A stretch of 38,743 nt of DNA from CAYWNA01 sp964459305 (lineage in GTDB: Bacteria; Planctomycetota; Planctomycetia; Pirellulales; Pirellulaceae). This document shows, in pieces, positions 17,233 to 25,108 of the stretch (the first letter of the stretch is position 1; the number at the start of each line of letters is the position of its first letter). A program made the translations under genes and the position numbers. The DNA is taken from positions 1 through 38,743 of the forward strand of contig CAYWNA010000109.1 in NCBI GenBank assembly GCA_964459305.1, written 5' to 3'. The notes below the pieces were generated by a model, which had not been told where the DNA came from, did not search any database, and worked only from the letters and a program-made list of their open reading frames with translations.

Positions 17233-17326
17233 CTTAACCGCAAGCCGTCAGGGGAGCGCGGAGGACGGGGACGCGCACGCCTCCGGCTTGGGTTCAAACG
17301 AGTCAATTTCGACCGGGAGCCGTATA
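17233..17326. repeat. Degenerate family A palindrome, copy 3, with shared flank
   Basis: The right arm (17272-17300) keeps CGCGCACGCCTCCGGCTTG with changes near its end; the left arm starts TTAACCGCAAGCCG and then decays into GTCAGGGGAGCGCGGAGGAC, so the hairpin is lost. The 26 bases after it (17301-17326) are the reverse complement, with one mismatch, of the flank of copy 2 at 7765-7790. The shared unit is therefore longer than the palindrome itself. Confidence 0.75.
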
Positions 17327-17373
17327 CAGTAGCTCAAAGCCTTTGGCGGGGCTCGCTGCATGACTGCCGTCTT

Positions 17374-18291
17374 TCAAGAGTCGAGACGTAGCGAGTCCGA
17401 GGGCTCTTCCGTTTTCGAGCTCAATTTCCGCACCAGCTCGGCGTTCTCGGCCACCTGGAAGTCGAACATGCCGACATTCAGGAAATCTGCCCCGGCCTCG
17501 ACTGCGTACCGGAACCCGGCCTCCGGCTCCACCCGGCCGGCACCCAGAACCTTGTAGGCGATCCAGGGGAGTTCTATCTCGGCCATCATCGCCGTGGTTT
17601 TCTCCGGGTCCTTGGATGCGTAATCCACCGTGTTGATCGTTTTCATGATGAAGTCCGGAGTTATGCCGGCTTTGATTGGGACGTCGATGGTCTCGTTGAG
17701 GTGTCCGGCCAGGCCGGCCAGCATCCCCTGCTTCCTGATCGTGTCGAAATAGTACTCCATGTCGGAAAGGTTCTTCTCCCGGACCAGTCCGTCACAAGCC
17801 GCCCCCTGCAGGAAACAGGCGATCGCCCCGTTGTCGGCCGCCAGCTTGATGAAGTTCAAAGCGTCTTTCCTGCCCTCCGGCTTCGGCCGAAACCAGTGGG
17901 ATTGGGCTATCCACTGCAGTCGCTTGCCCGTTTCTCTCTCGAACCGATTGAGGTACTTCACGCACGATTCATCGGTGAGGGTTATGTGGGTGTCGATCCC
18001 GTGGTCGTGGCCGATTGCCAGGGTCTCGACAATCTTCTCCTCCGTGAAATAGGCCGCGAACAGCTCTTTGGCGTATTTCAGCGGTTCCGCGTGGGGGTAG
18101 CCGGTGAACTGGTTGGCGCCGATGATCAACCGGCTGACATCATGCTTCCCCAGTTTCCGCTTCGGCAAATCGGAAACAGCCTTGGCGCCCGACTCCGCCC
18201 CGGTCGCCGATCGACCCGCGCCTACGCCCCCAAGACCGGCCGATGCCGCCAGCGTGCCCTCCAGAAATTTCCGTCGATTCACTTTGCCCAT
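17374..18291 (-). CDS. Tat-exported aldo/keto-reductase-like TIM-barrel protein
   Basis: A 305-residue protein. The start at 18291 has GGGGGA upstream and yields a Tat signal with NRRKFLEGTLAASAGLGGVG; the in-frame ATG at 18345 would add 18 residues. After the signal, LPKRKLGKHDVSRLIIGANQ resembles the first strand of aldo/keto reductases, followed by HDHGIDTHITLTDESCVKYL and repeating beta/alpha units up to FRYAVEAGADFLNVGMFDF. The canonical catalytic Asp-Tyr-Lys-His set of cytosolic aldo/keto reductases is not recognisable, so it is probably a divergent exported TIM-barrel family. It is divergent from the sialidase gene. Confidence 0.7.
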   Translation of the reverse strand: MGKVNRRKFLEGTLAASAGLGGVGAGRSATGAESGAKAVSDLPKRKLGKHDVSRLIIGANQFTGYPHAEPLKYAKELFAAYFTEEKIVETLAIGHDHGIDTHITLTDESCVKYLNRFERETGKRLQWIAQSHWFRPKPEGRKDALNFIKLAADNGAIACFLQGAACDGLVREKNLSDMEYYFDTIRKQGMLAGLAGHLNETIDVPIKAGITPDFIMKTINTVDYASKDPEKTTAMMAEIELPWIAYKVLGAGRVEPEAGFRYAVEAGADFLNVGMFDFQVAENAELVRKLSSKTEEPSDSLRLDS

Positions 18292-18435
18292 GTCATCCCC
18301 CGATTTCCGTTGAAGGTTGTCCGCATTGTTCCTTCGACCGACCACTGTACAGCATATACCGTCCCCGGTCGGTTCTCAAAGGGTTCATTACTGATAGCAT
18401 TTGAAGAAACTGGGCACGCGGGAAGAACAGGAACC

Positions 18436-18552
18436 ATGCAGCCGCTTCGCGGGCCGATCCTTCTGGCCGCGCCGAACGTGGACATCGGCCCGGAGCGGGT
18501 CGAGTGGACGCGGAAGTGGATTGCACGCGAAGGATATGAGAAACTGAAGTGA
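18436..18552 (+). pseudogene. Orphan 38-codon reading frame, possible C-terminal gene fragment
   Basis: ATG at 18436 opens a 38-residue frame (MQPLRGPILLAAPNVDIGPE, then RVEWTRKWIAREGYEKLK) that reads like the natural C-terminus of an enzyme. It ends in TGA overlapping the GTG at 18549 of the sialidase gene. No upstream part of a gene is found in this frame: the bases before it belong to the divergent promoter region. It may be the tail of a deleted gene once co-transcribed with the sialidase, or a short leader frame. I do not recognise the family. Confidence 0.4.
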
Positions 18553-19820
18553 CGCGTAACATGGAGAACTGCGCTATGTTTGGCAAACGGGACTGGGCCG
18601 TTTTGGCGATCGCCTGCTTCTTGATCTCAACCGTACTCACGGGGCCGGATGTGAAGGCCGAGGCCCCGTGTTTTCAGCAGACGGATATCTTTGTGGCCAA
18701 AGGGCGTGCGCACTTTCGGATTCCGTCGATGGTTGTGGCAAGAGACGGCACGGTTCTGGCCTTCTGCAATCGGCGGATGGATACGGTTGGAGACAATGCC
18801 GCAGAGGTCCATGTCGTGGTGCGGCGAAGTGTCGATGAGGGCAAGACCTGGCGACCCATGGAAGACGTTCTTGCAGCAGAGGGCTGGACCGCTGGCATCG
18901 GGAGTGCGGTCGTCGACGCCGCCGACGGGACAATACTTCTGTTTTACGGCAGGCATCCGGTCTCGACAACCGCGAAGGCGCAAGCAGGAAAGGAGGGCTT
19001 CGAGACTGGCCGGTTCTTGGCACGGAGCACGGACAATGGTGCCACGTGGACGCATCAGAAGCTTGTAATTACCGCGAACAAAGCTGGCGCGGTTGGCGGT
19101 ACCCATGGGTCCGGGACAGGTATCACGCTGAAACTCGGGCGCAAGAGAGGCAGGCTTCTGGTCCCGGCGCGGTACCACACGAGCCCGCATCGAGTGAATG
19201 ACTGGACGAAGAAAGGGATCGAGTTTCTTCAAACCTACCACTTCAACTGTGCTATCTATAGCGACGATCACGGCAAAACCTGGAAGACCAGCGAACCGGT
19301 TCAGCCGGGTACAGGCGAGGGATGTCTTGCGGAAACCTCGGACGGAACCATCTACTACAACTCGCGAGCCTACTTCTTCGACGGCAAGCGGCGAATTGCC
19401 CGGAGCGATGACGGAGGGGCTACCTTCGGGGACTTTGCCGTCGAGGAGACATTGATCGAACCGATCCAAGGGTGCAATGCGGCACTGATCCGTTATCCTA
19501 AGGAACGGGCCAGTGGCAGAAGCGTGATGTTGTTCAGCAATCCGGCGCATTTTCCCGCGGCTCGCTCGAATTTGACATCCTGGCCCGGAGATCGAGGCTT
19601 GGGGCGTATTCGGATGACCATCCGGCTCAGCTACGATGAGGGCAAGACGTGGCCGATATCCAGAGTGGTGAACGAAGGTCCCTCGGGTTACTCGTCTCTT
19701 GCGGTCTCAAGCGACGGTACTATTCTCTGCCTGTACGAGACCGGGAAAGACGTCTACAACGAGAAGATCGCTATCGCTCGCTTCAACCTTGAATGGCTGA
19801 CTGGTGGAAACGCGGATTAG
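18549..19820 (+). CDS. Exported exo-alpha-sialidase-like protein (GH33-type)
   Basis: A 423-residue protein from GTG 18549; ATG at 18561 or 18576 would give a better signal peptide (MFGKRDWAVLAIACFLISTV). The hallmark FRIP motif is at residues 56-59, and five Asp-box repeats are visible: SVDEGKTW, STDNGATW, SDDHGKTW, SDDGGATF and SYDEGKTW. The C-terminal GYSSLAVSSDGTILCLYE contains the Tyr/Glu region expected for a sialidase active site. Sialidases cleave terminal sialic acids, but many planctomycete members act on other sugars. Its GTG overlaps the stop of a 38-codon orphan frame. It is divergent from the aldo/keto-reductase-like gene. Confidence 0.88.
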   Translation: MTRNMENCAMFGKRDWAVLAIACFLISTVLTGPDVKAEAPCFQQTDIFVAKGRAHFRIPSMVVARDGTVLAFCNRRMDTVGDNAAEVHVVVRRSVDEGKTWRPMEDVLAAEGWTAGIGSAVVDAADGTILLFYGRHPVSTTAKAQAGKEGFETGRFLARSTDNGATWTHQKLVITANKAGAVGGTHGSGTGITLKLGRKRGRLLVPARYHTSPHRVNDWTKKGIEFLQTYHFNCAIYSDDHGKTWKTSEPVQPGTGEGCLAETSDGTIYYNSRAYFFDGKRRIARSDDGGATFGDFAVEETLIEPIQGCNAALIRYPKERASGRSVMLFSNPAHFPAARSNLTSWPGDRGLGRIRMTIRLSYDEGKTWPISRVVNEGPSGYSSLAVSSDGTILCLYETGKDVYNEKIAIARFNLEWLTGGNAD

Positions 19821-19873
19821 TTAGGCATAAGCACGCGCCCACAACTATCCTCGCATTGTCGAGACACCCTGTT

Positions 19874-19940
19874 CGTTTAACGGCTAGCCGAAGGCGTCGG
19901 CGAATACGCCACGCAGTCACCTTCGACTAGCCGCTAAACG
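19874..19940. repeat. Family A-like variant palindrome, copy 4
   Basis: A 67-bp inverted repeat. The left arm begins CGTTTAACGGCTAGCCGAAG and the right arm ends CTAGCCGCTAAACG, pairing at 20 of 23 positions. The ends (CGTTTAA/TAAACG) and layout match family A but the inner arm sequence is different. All three arm mismatches would be G-U pairs in RNA from the minus strand and A-C mismatches from the plus strand. It lies between the sialidase and the second Gfo/Idh/MocA gene, with no T-run. Confidence 0.75.
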
Positions 19941-20050
19941 AATACTGCCGCAACGATTGTGAGCGGGTGCATGCCGTACTCCGAGACGAAACCGTTGCGG
20001 CTGCCGACAGGAAACTCTGACCTTCAACCGTTACCAAGGGAGCAACGACC

Positions 20051-21250
20051 ATGGAAAACTCGACATCACGACGTTCATTTCTGCAGGCCATGGGCTTGGG
20101 TGCTGCTGCGATGGGATTCAGTAGCGAAGCCGTAGGCCAAGAAAAGCCGAAGATACAAGGTTTCGAAGAGGAGCCCGTCGATCCTGACGCCGCGAAGAAA
20201 TGGAAGCTCGTCTCCGACCGCAAGGTCCGCGTGGGGATCGTCGGATACGGCACCTGCCGTTTCGGCGCCGCCTTCAGCTTCCAAGACCATCCCAATGTCG
20301 ACGTGGTTGCCGTCAGTGACCTGTTTCCCGATCGCTGTGCCGCGTTGGCGAAAGCCTGTCGCTGCGAAAAGACCTACCCGTCGCTGGAGGAAATGGTCAA
20401 GGACGACAACATCGAAGCCATCTTTCTGGCCACCGACGCGCCGAACCACGCCCGGCATGCGATCGAGGTCCTCAAACACGGCAAGCACGTCACCTGCGCC
20501 GTGCCTGCCGTTTGGGGCTCGCTCGAAGACGCTGACAAGCTGTTCGAGGCTGTGAAAACGAGTGGCCTCAAGTACATGATGATGGAAACGTCCTGTTTCC
20601 ATGCCGACTGTTACGCTATGCGCCAAATCTATCAGGCCGGTGGGTTCGGCAAGCTGATCTACTCCGAGGGCGAGTACTACCATTTTCACTCCCACCAGAT
20701 CGGATCGTACAAGGAATGGCGAGTCGGCTGCATCCCTTTGTGGTACCCCACTCATTCGACCGCTTACTACGTCGGTGTGACCGACAAACCGTTCACTTCC
20801 GTGTCTTGCACCGGTTCCAACGCGGGCTTCCCGTCCTATAAGCCCGGTGCCAACAGGTACGGCAACGTCTTCACCGACCAGATCGCCCTTTTCGAGACTG
20901 CCGAGGGCGGCACCTCACGCATGCTCATGTGCAAAGGCATCCGCAGCAAGGGTGGCGAGACCGGTCGCGTGTTTGGTGAGCAAGGCTGGATGGAGGGCAC
21001 CGAGTACCGCGGCGCCATGAAGAAGTTGCCCAACATCCAGCGCCCGCCGCTTCCGCCCGGCGTCAACCCCGGGGGCCACGGCGGCTCGCATGGGCAACTC
21101 TCGAACGAGTTCGTCCTCTCCATAATCGAAGACCGCACACCGCTAGTGAATATCAACCAGGCACTGAACATGACCGTCTGCGGCATCGTCGCCAACGAGT
21201 CGGCCCTGAAGGACGGCGAACGGCTAATAGTGCCCCAATACAAGAGTTAG
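20051..21250 (+). CDS. Tat-exported Gfo/Idh/MocA-like protein lacking the EKP motif
   Basis: A 399-residue protein with a Tat signal (TSRRSFLQAMGLGAAAMGFS) and an AAGGGAG ribosome binding site 8 bases before ATG 20051. The Rossmann domain is clear (KVRVGIVGYGTCRFGAAFSF; VVAVSDLFPDRC). Where other members have EKP, this one reads GKHVTCAVPAVWGSLEDADK, so the usual catalytic lysine is absent. The C-terminal domain is intact (GKLIYSEGEYYHFHSHQIGS; WRVGCIPLWYPTHSTAYYVG). The HFHSH stretch and several Tyr/His residues could form a different active site. It is followed by the DUF1549/DUF1501 remnant. Confidence 0.88.
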   Translation: MENSTSRRSFLQAMGLGAAAMGFSSEAVGQEKPKIQGFEEEPVDPDAAKKWKLVSDRKVRVGIVGYGTCRFGAAFSFQDHPNVDVVAVSDLFPDRCAALAKACRCEKTYPSLEEMVKDDNIEAIFLATDAPNHARHAIEVLKHGKHVTCAVPAVWGSLEDADKLFEAVKTSGLKYMMMETSCFHADCYAMRQIYQAGGFGKLIYSEGEYYHFHSHQIGSYKEWRVGCIPLWYPTHSTAYYVGVTDKPFTSVSCTGSNAGFPSYKPGANRYGNVFTDQIALFETAEGGTSRMLMCKGIRSKGGETGRVFGEQGWMEGTEYRGAMKKLPNIQRPPLPPGVNPGGHGGSHGQLSNEFVLSIIEDRTPLVNINQALNMTVCGIVANESALKDGERLIVPQYKS

Positions 21251-21332
21251 GGTTCAGGAAGGTTGATAAGTCCGGGCCCTTCCTCGGTGCCAGCCACAGA
21301 AGACTGGACCGCCATGTCATGGCCCCGTAGAA

Positions 21333-21716
21333 TTGCCCAACGTTACGGCGATCGTGATGGCTGGAGATGCGGAGCGTGATATCGCTGACTCAATTGAACG
21401 CGGTGCGATTGACCGTTTCGTCCTGGCCCGGCTCGCAAGTAAGAACTTGGCGCCTTCGCCGCGTGCGCTGGCGAGGCCGCTGGCAAGAAGACTGTACTTC
21501 GACCTGATCGGCTTGACGCCGACGGCCGAGCAGGTGGCCGAACTTGAGGCCGACGCCTCGCACCAGGCGTGCGAGAAGCTGGTCGACCGGCTCCTGGCGT
21601 CGCCGCAGTTCGGCGAGCGTTGGGGGCGCTACTGGCTGGACGTCGCCCGCTACGCCGGCCGCGACTTCCGCCTGACCGACGTCCACGGCCGCGTGGTGCG
21701 GGAAGTGGTGGCTTGA
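21333..21716 (+). pseudogene. DUF1549::DUF1501 deletion chimera
   Basis: A 127-codon open frame made of two unrelated pieces. Residues about 24-108 match the start of the DUF1549 (PSCyt2) domain: GAIDRFVLARLASKNLAPSP, RRLYFDLIGLTPTAEQV, KLVDRLLASPQFGERWGRYW, LDVARYA. From residue 109 (base 21657) the sequence GRDFRLTDVHGRVVREVVA is the characteristic C-terminus of DUF1501 proteins. In planctomycetes a DUF1549/DUF1553 gene is commonly followed by a DUF1501 gene, so an in-frame deletion of a few kilobases between the two explains this ORF. The 5' part is also shortened: the usual N-terminal region is missing and the start (TTG 21333 or ATG 21357) lacks a ribosome binding site. Confidence 0.8.
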
Positions 21717-21827
21717 GTCTATTTGCGCGGTATACTACGTGCACTCAGTTGCGCAGCCGTTGGCCTGGGGGATACACCTAGACGTCGCACGGGCGTTGGA
21801 CAGGCGGAAACCCCTTTGCGCCACTCT

Positions 21828-21963
21828 GAATATCGATTGACGAACAAGGAACGACGAATGTCGAAGGGAAAGAAGAACGGGTAAAGCCTTCGGGTCCGTC
21901 GCCGGATTTGTCGCACACGTTGGGCGCTGTCCTTCTGCCTTCAACATTCCTTGTTCGACATTC
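21828..21963. repeat. Short GAACAAGGAA inverted-repeat pair
   Basis: GACGAACAAGGAACGACGAA followed by TGTCGAAGG (about 21839-21867) is matched in inverted form by CCTTCAACATTCCTTGTTCG followed by ACATTC at 21938-21963. Both halves share GAACAAGGAA and GAATGTCGAA words. The pair lies in the 230-bp gap between the DUF1549/DUF1501 remnant and the HzsA-like gene. It looks like repeat debris; no ORF or T-run is associated. Confidence 0.5.
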
Positions 21964-21998
21964 TGCGGTTCTCATACAATCGCGTTAGGAGTTTGGTG

Positions 21999-24900
21999 AT
22001 GTTTGTGAATGAACAGTCCCAGCACCGTCGGGCCGCAATTGACTTGCTCACGCGGCTCTCCTTTATCCTGGCTGTGACCATTGTCTTTCTTGTGGCCGGT
22101 CGCGCCGCTGGACAGGAGGTATCGGGTTCGGCCACCGTCGTGCCGAACATCGCACTGACGGCCAAGGTCTCGGCCAGTAGCGAACACGACGACCGGTATC
22201 GGGCCGAGAACGCCATTGATGGAATCGTCCCCATTGGGCTATGCAAAGAAGACCACGGCACGGCCTGGGCCACGCGGGGCGCCGAAAACGGATTTATGGG
22301 TTGGTTCCAGTTCGAGTGGGAAAAGCCCGTCGACGTGGCTGAAATTGTCTACTTCGGACGCACCGCCCAACTGATCGAGGAGTGTTTCAAGAACTACGAG
22401 GTCTACGTTGTTGGTTCGCCGGCACCCGTCGCTGCCGGCACGCTGCAAGAGGTGGATGGACCCCAACGGATCACTTTTCCCAAAGTTCGCGCACGCAGCC
22501 TGAAATTGAACTTCCTCGACTCGTATACTTCGCGATTCAATCCAGGGGCGTCTGAGATTGCCGTTTTCGCGGAATCTGTCACGGATCGTCAACTGCAGCA
22601 AATGCTCCACGGCGAATCACGCAGCGAACGAGAGGAGGAGATGTTTGCCGCTCTCTGTTCGGGAAAGCTTGGCTTTGACGAACTATTGGTCATCAAGCGG
22701 CATCATATGGCCCTTTCGCACGTATACACGTACCATGTCGAAGGTTTCATTCCCGGCGGAGGACTGTACGCTTACAAGCCCGATCCGGTGGGCGGAACAT
22801 TTCGCCAGATCGTCGATGCGGGCCAGGGCGAAATTGTCGACGCCGATCTTTCCTATGATGGCCGGGAGATCGTCTTCTCCTGGAAGCGAGGCGGGCCGCA
22901 GATGCTGGTCACCCAGTTTCTGGAAGCTGATGCCGACCGCAGCGTTCCGGAACACAACTACCAGATCTGGCGAGTCAACATCGACGGTACCGGCCTGACG
23001 CAGCTTACCGATTTGCCGTACAACAACCTGAACGCCTGCTGGCTCCCCGACGGCGGCATCGCCTTCATCTCCGACAGCAAACCGGCATACGCGTACTGCT
23101 GGGTGACTACTTCGCCCGTTCTGTATCGGATGGACCGCAACGGCAAGAACCGCAAGCGCCTGTCGGCCAACTACCTGATGGACTTCACTCCGGCCGTGTT
23201 GGACGATGGGCGGTTGATCTTTACCCGCTGGGAATATGTTGATCGGCCCGCCTGCCCGATCCAGAGCCTTTGGACGATTAGTCCCGACGGAACGGGCCTA
23301 GCCGGATACTATGGCAACCGCGTGATCTCGCCTGGCACGTTCATGGAGGCCAATTCGATTCCCGGCACCGAGAAGGTACTCTGCCTGGCAACCAACCATA
23401 ACGGCGATTGTCGCGGGGCGATTTGCATGATCGATCCGACCAAAGGAACAAACGCCCCCGAAGCGGTCGAGAACCTCACGCCTGAGGTCGACATGTACCG
23501 GGTGGGCGGTGTGCACGGCAACGGAATGAACGGCCCCTACGAAAAACCATTCCCCATCGACGACCGCCATTACTTGGTCACGAAGCGAGGCGTCGTACAA
23601 ATTCGCTCCTATCAAGGCGATCGATGTTCGTTCTTGTTCCCGCAGGAGGGCATGGGGTTCTATAGCGTCCAGCCGATTCGGACTGTCGAGGTCCCGCCGG
23701 CCATTTCCACCGTGCGGCTCGACGAATCTGTGAAGCTGGCCGAGGATGGCAGCGTATCCGGTTCCTGGGCCACCGTTTTCGTCCAGGATGTTTACCAGGG
23801 ACTCGAACCTCATGTCGGGCGAGGCGAAATCAAGCGAATCGCGGTGGTCCAGGAAGTCGAAAAGCCCACGTTTTCGCCATTTCACGGGCGTGCGTGTTTC
23901 GGATTCCAGTTCCCACTGGTGTCGTGTGGCGCTACCTACGCAGCCAAACAACTTTGGGGCTTCGCCGATGTGGCGGAAGACGGTTCGGCCTGCTTCAAAG
24001 TCCCCTCCGAGGTGCCCATCTACTTCATGGCCCTGGATGCCGAGGGACGTGCCGTTCAGCGTATGCGCACGTTCACACATTTGATGCCGGGCGAAGTGCA
24101 GAGTTGCGTCGGCTGCCACGCAGACCGCAACCAGATCAGCCCACACAAGCTGGGCCAGGCGCCCGCGATGCTGGATCCTCAGGAACTTCAACGGCCAGAG
24201 TGGGGTGTCAAGGGGTTCAGCTACAGCGAAGTGGTTCAGCCGGTGTGGGACAAATACTGCGTCGAATGTCATCACGCTCACGACCAGCCCGGCGGGGTCG
24301 ACCTGACGGGGGACAGGACGGACTTTTTCAATGTTTCCTACGACCATCTGGCCCGCAAGGGAACGCTCGGCGAGCAAAACTACCTGGCCCACGGCGTACC
24401 GGTCGACAGCGGCAACGAAGGCCGAAGTCCATTCACCAACTGGATCTGGACCATCAATGGCTCGGAGCTTTCCATCCATGAGACCACGCCCAAGTATTGG
24501 GGATCGCCGGCCAGCAAGCTCAGCGAGATCATCGCGAGCGGGCATCCTGATACGGAAGGAAGCCCCCGATTCGCCATGAAGCCCGAGGACCGGCAACGCG
24601 TTTATCTTTGGATCGACTTGAACGTGCCCTACTACCCGACCTCTTCGTCAAACCATCCCGATCGCCTCGGGTGCCGCCACATGCTGCCCGAGGATCTCCA
24701 GGCAACCCTGGCCGAGGTCGCCGGGCGCCGTTGTGCCGTTTGCCATGCAGAAGAGGTTCCACGGGCTTTCTATACCCGGATCGAGAACCCGCAACACAAC
24801 TCGTTCCTATTGGCTCCGCTGGCCAAGGAAGCCGGGGGAACCGAGACCTGCGGTACGGCTGTTTTCAAATCGACGTCCGATCCCGATTATCAGAAGCTGC

Positions 24901-25001
24901 TCGGTACGTTCCGCCCGATTCAGGCGTTGCTCAAGGCGAGTCCGCGGGCCGACATGCCAAGTTATGTAATGCCGGACTGCGCCGCGCAAACCGATCCTTA
25001 G
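21999..25001 (+). CDS. HzsA-related triheme cytochrome with discoidin domain
   Basis: A 1000-residue exported protein. ATG 21999 is chosen because AGGAG lies 7 bases upstream; a TTG at 21951 would add 16 residues. After a signal peptide (FILAVTIVFLVAGRAAG), residues about 45-195 form an F5/8 type C (discoidin)-like domain (NIALTAKVSASSEHDDRYRA ending in NPGASEIAVFAE). A WD40/PD40-type propeller follows (QIWRVNIDGTGLTQLTDLPY; CWLPDGGIAFISDS; VLDDGRLIFTRWEY), then a hydrazine-synthase-alpha-like region. Three heme c sites are present: CVGCH at residue 703, CVECH at 754 and CAVCH at 912. HzsA belongs to hydrazine synthase in anammox bacteria; homologues in other planctomycetes have no known role, and the HzsB/C partners are not visible here. 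Confidence 0.87.
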   Translation: MFVNEQSQHRRAAIDLLTRLSFILAVTIVFLVAGRAAGQEVSGSATVVPNIALTAKVSASSEHDDRYRAENAIDGIVPIGLCKEDHGTAWATRGAENGFMGWFQFEWEKPVDVAEIVYFGRTAQLIEECFKNYEVYVVGSPAPVAAGTLQEVDGPQRITFPKVRARSLKLNFLDSYTSRFNPGASEIAVFAESVTDRQLQQMLHGESRSEREEEMFAALCSGKLGFDELLVIKRHHMALSHVYTYHVEGFIPGGGLYAYKPDPVGGTFRQIVDAGQGEIVDADLSYDGREIVFSWKRGGPQMLVTQFLEADADRSVPEHNYQIWRVNIDGTGLTQLTDLPYNNLNACWLPDGGIAFISDSKPAYAYCWVTTSPVLYRMDRNGKNRKRLSANYLMDFTPAVLDDGRLIFTRWEYVDRPACPIQSLWTISPDGTGLAGYYGNRVISPGTFMEANSIPGTEKVLCLATNHNGDCRGAICMIDPTKGTNAPEAVENLTPEVDMYRVGGVHGNGMNGPYEKPFPIDDRHYLVTKRGVVQIRSYQGDRCSFLFPQEGMGFYSVQPIRTVEVPPAISTVRLDESVKLAEDGSVSGSWATVFVQDVYQGLEPHVGRGEIKRIAVVQEVEKPTFSPFHGRACFGFQFPLVSCGATYAAKQLWGFADVAEDGSACFKVPSEVPIYFMALDAEGRAVQRMRTFTHLMPGEVQSCVGCHADRNQISPHKLGQAPAMLDPQELQRPEWGVKGFSYSEVVQPVWDKYCVECHHAHDQPGGVDLTGDRTDFFNVSYDHLARKGTLGEQNYLAHGVPVDSGNEGRSPFTNWIWTINGSELSIHETTPKYWGSPASKLSEIIASGHPDTEGSPRFAMKPEDRQRVYLWIDLNVPYYPTSSSNHPDRLGCRHMLPEDLQATLAEVAGRRCAVCHAEEVPRAFYTRIENPQHNSFLLAPLAKEAGGTETCGTAVFKSTSDPDYQKLLGTFRPIQALLKASPRADMPSYVMPDCAAQTDP

Positions 25002-25018
25002 ATTCTTGGGCCAGCGCT

Positions 25019-25108
25019 ATGGATCGTCGAAGGTTCCTCACGATAAGGAATGCTTCACCGGTCCCACTCGGCACGGGTGCATCTCTTTTGGGTTGCCCAT
25101 CACCTTGA
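25019..25108 (+). pseudogene. Beheaded Tat/lipoprotein signal peptide remnant
   Basis: ATG 25019 starts a 29-residue frame, MDRRRFLTIRNASPVPLGTG then ASLLGCPSP, ending in TGA. It begins as a Tat signal (DRRRFLT) and contains a lipobox-like LLGC, but the mature protein is missing: the frame stops and the 3' end overlaps the end of the convergent DUF4838 gene (from 25100). It follows the HzsA-like stop by 17 bp, where a co-transcribed gene would be expected. Most likely the gene was lost by deletion when the neighbouring DNA was joined. Confidence 0.55.

Noticed and set aside
23298..24596. 432-residue minus-strand gene
   Set aside because: It is a shadow of the HzsA-like gene; the plus strand carries the CxxCH motifs and domain signatures.
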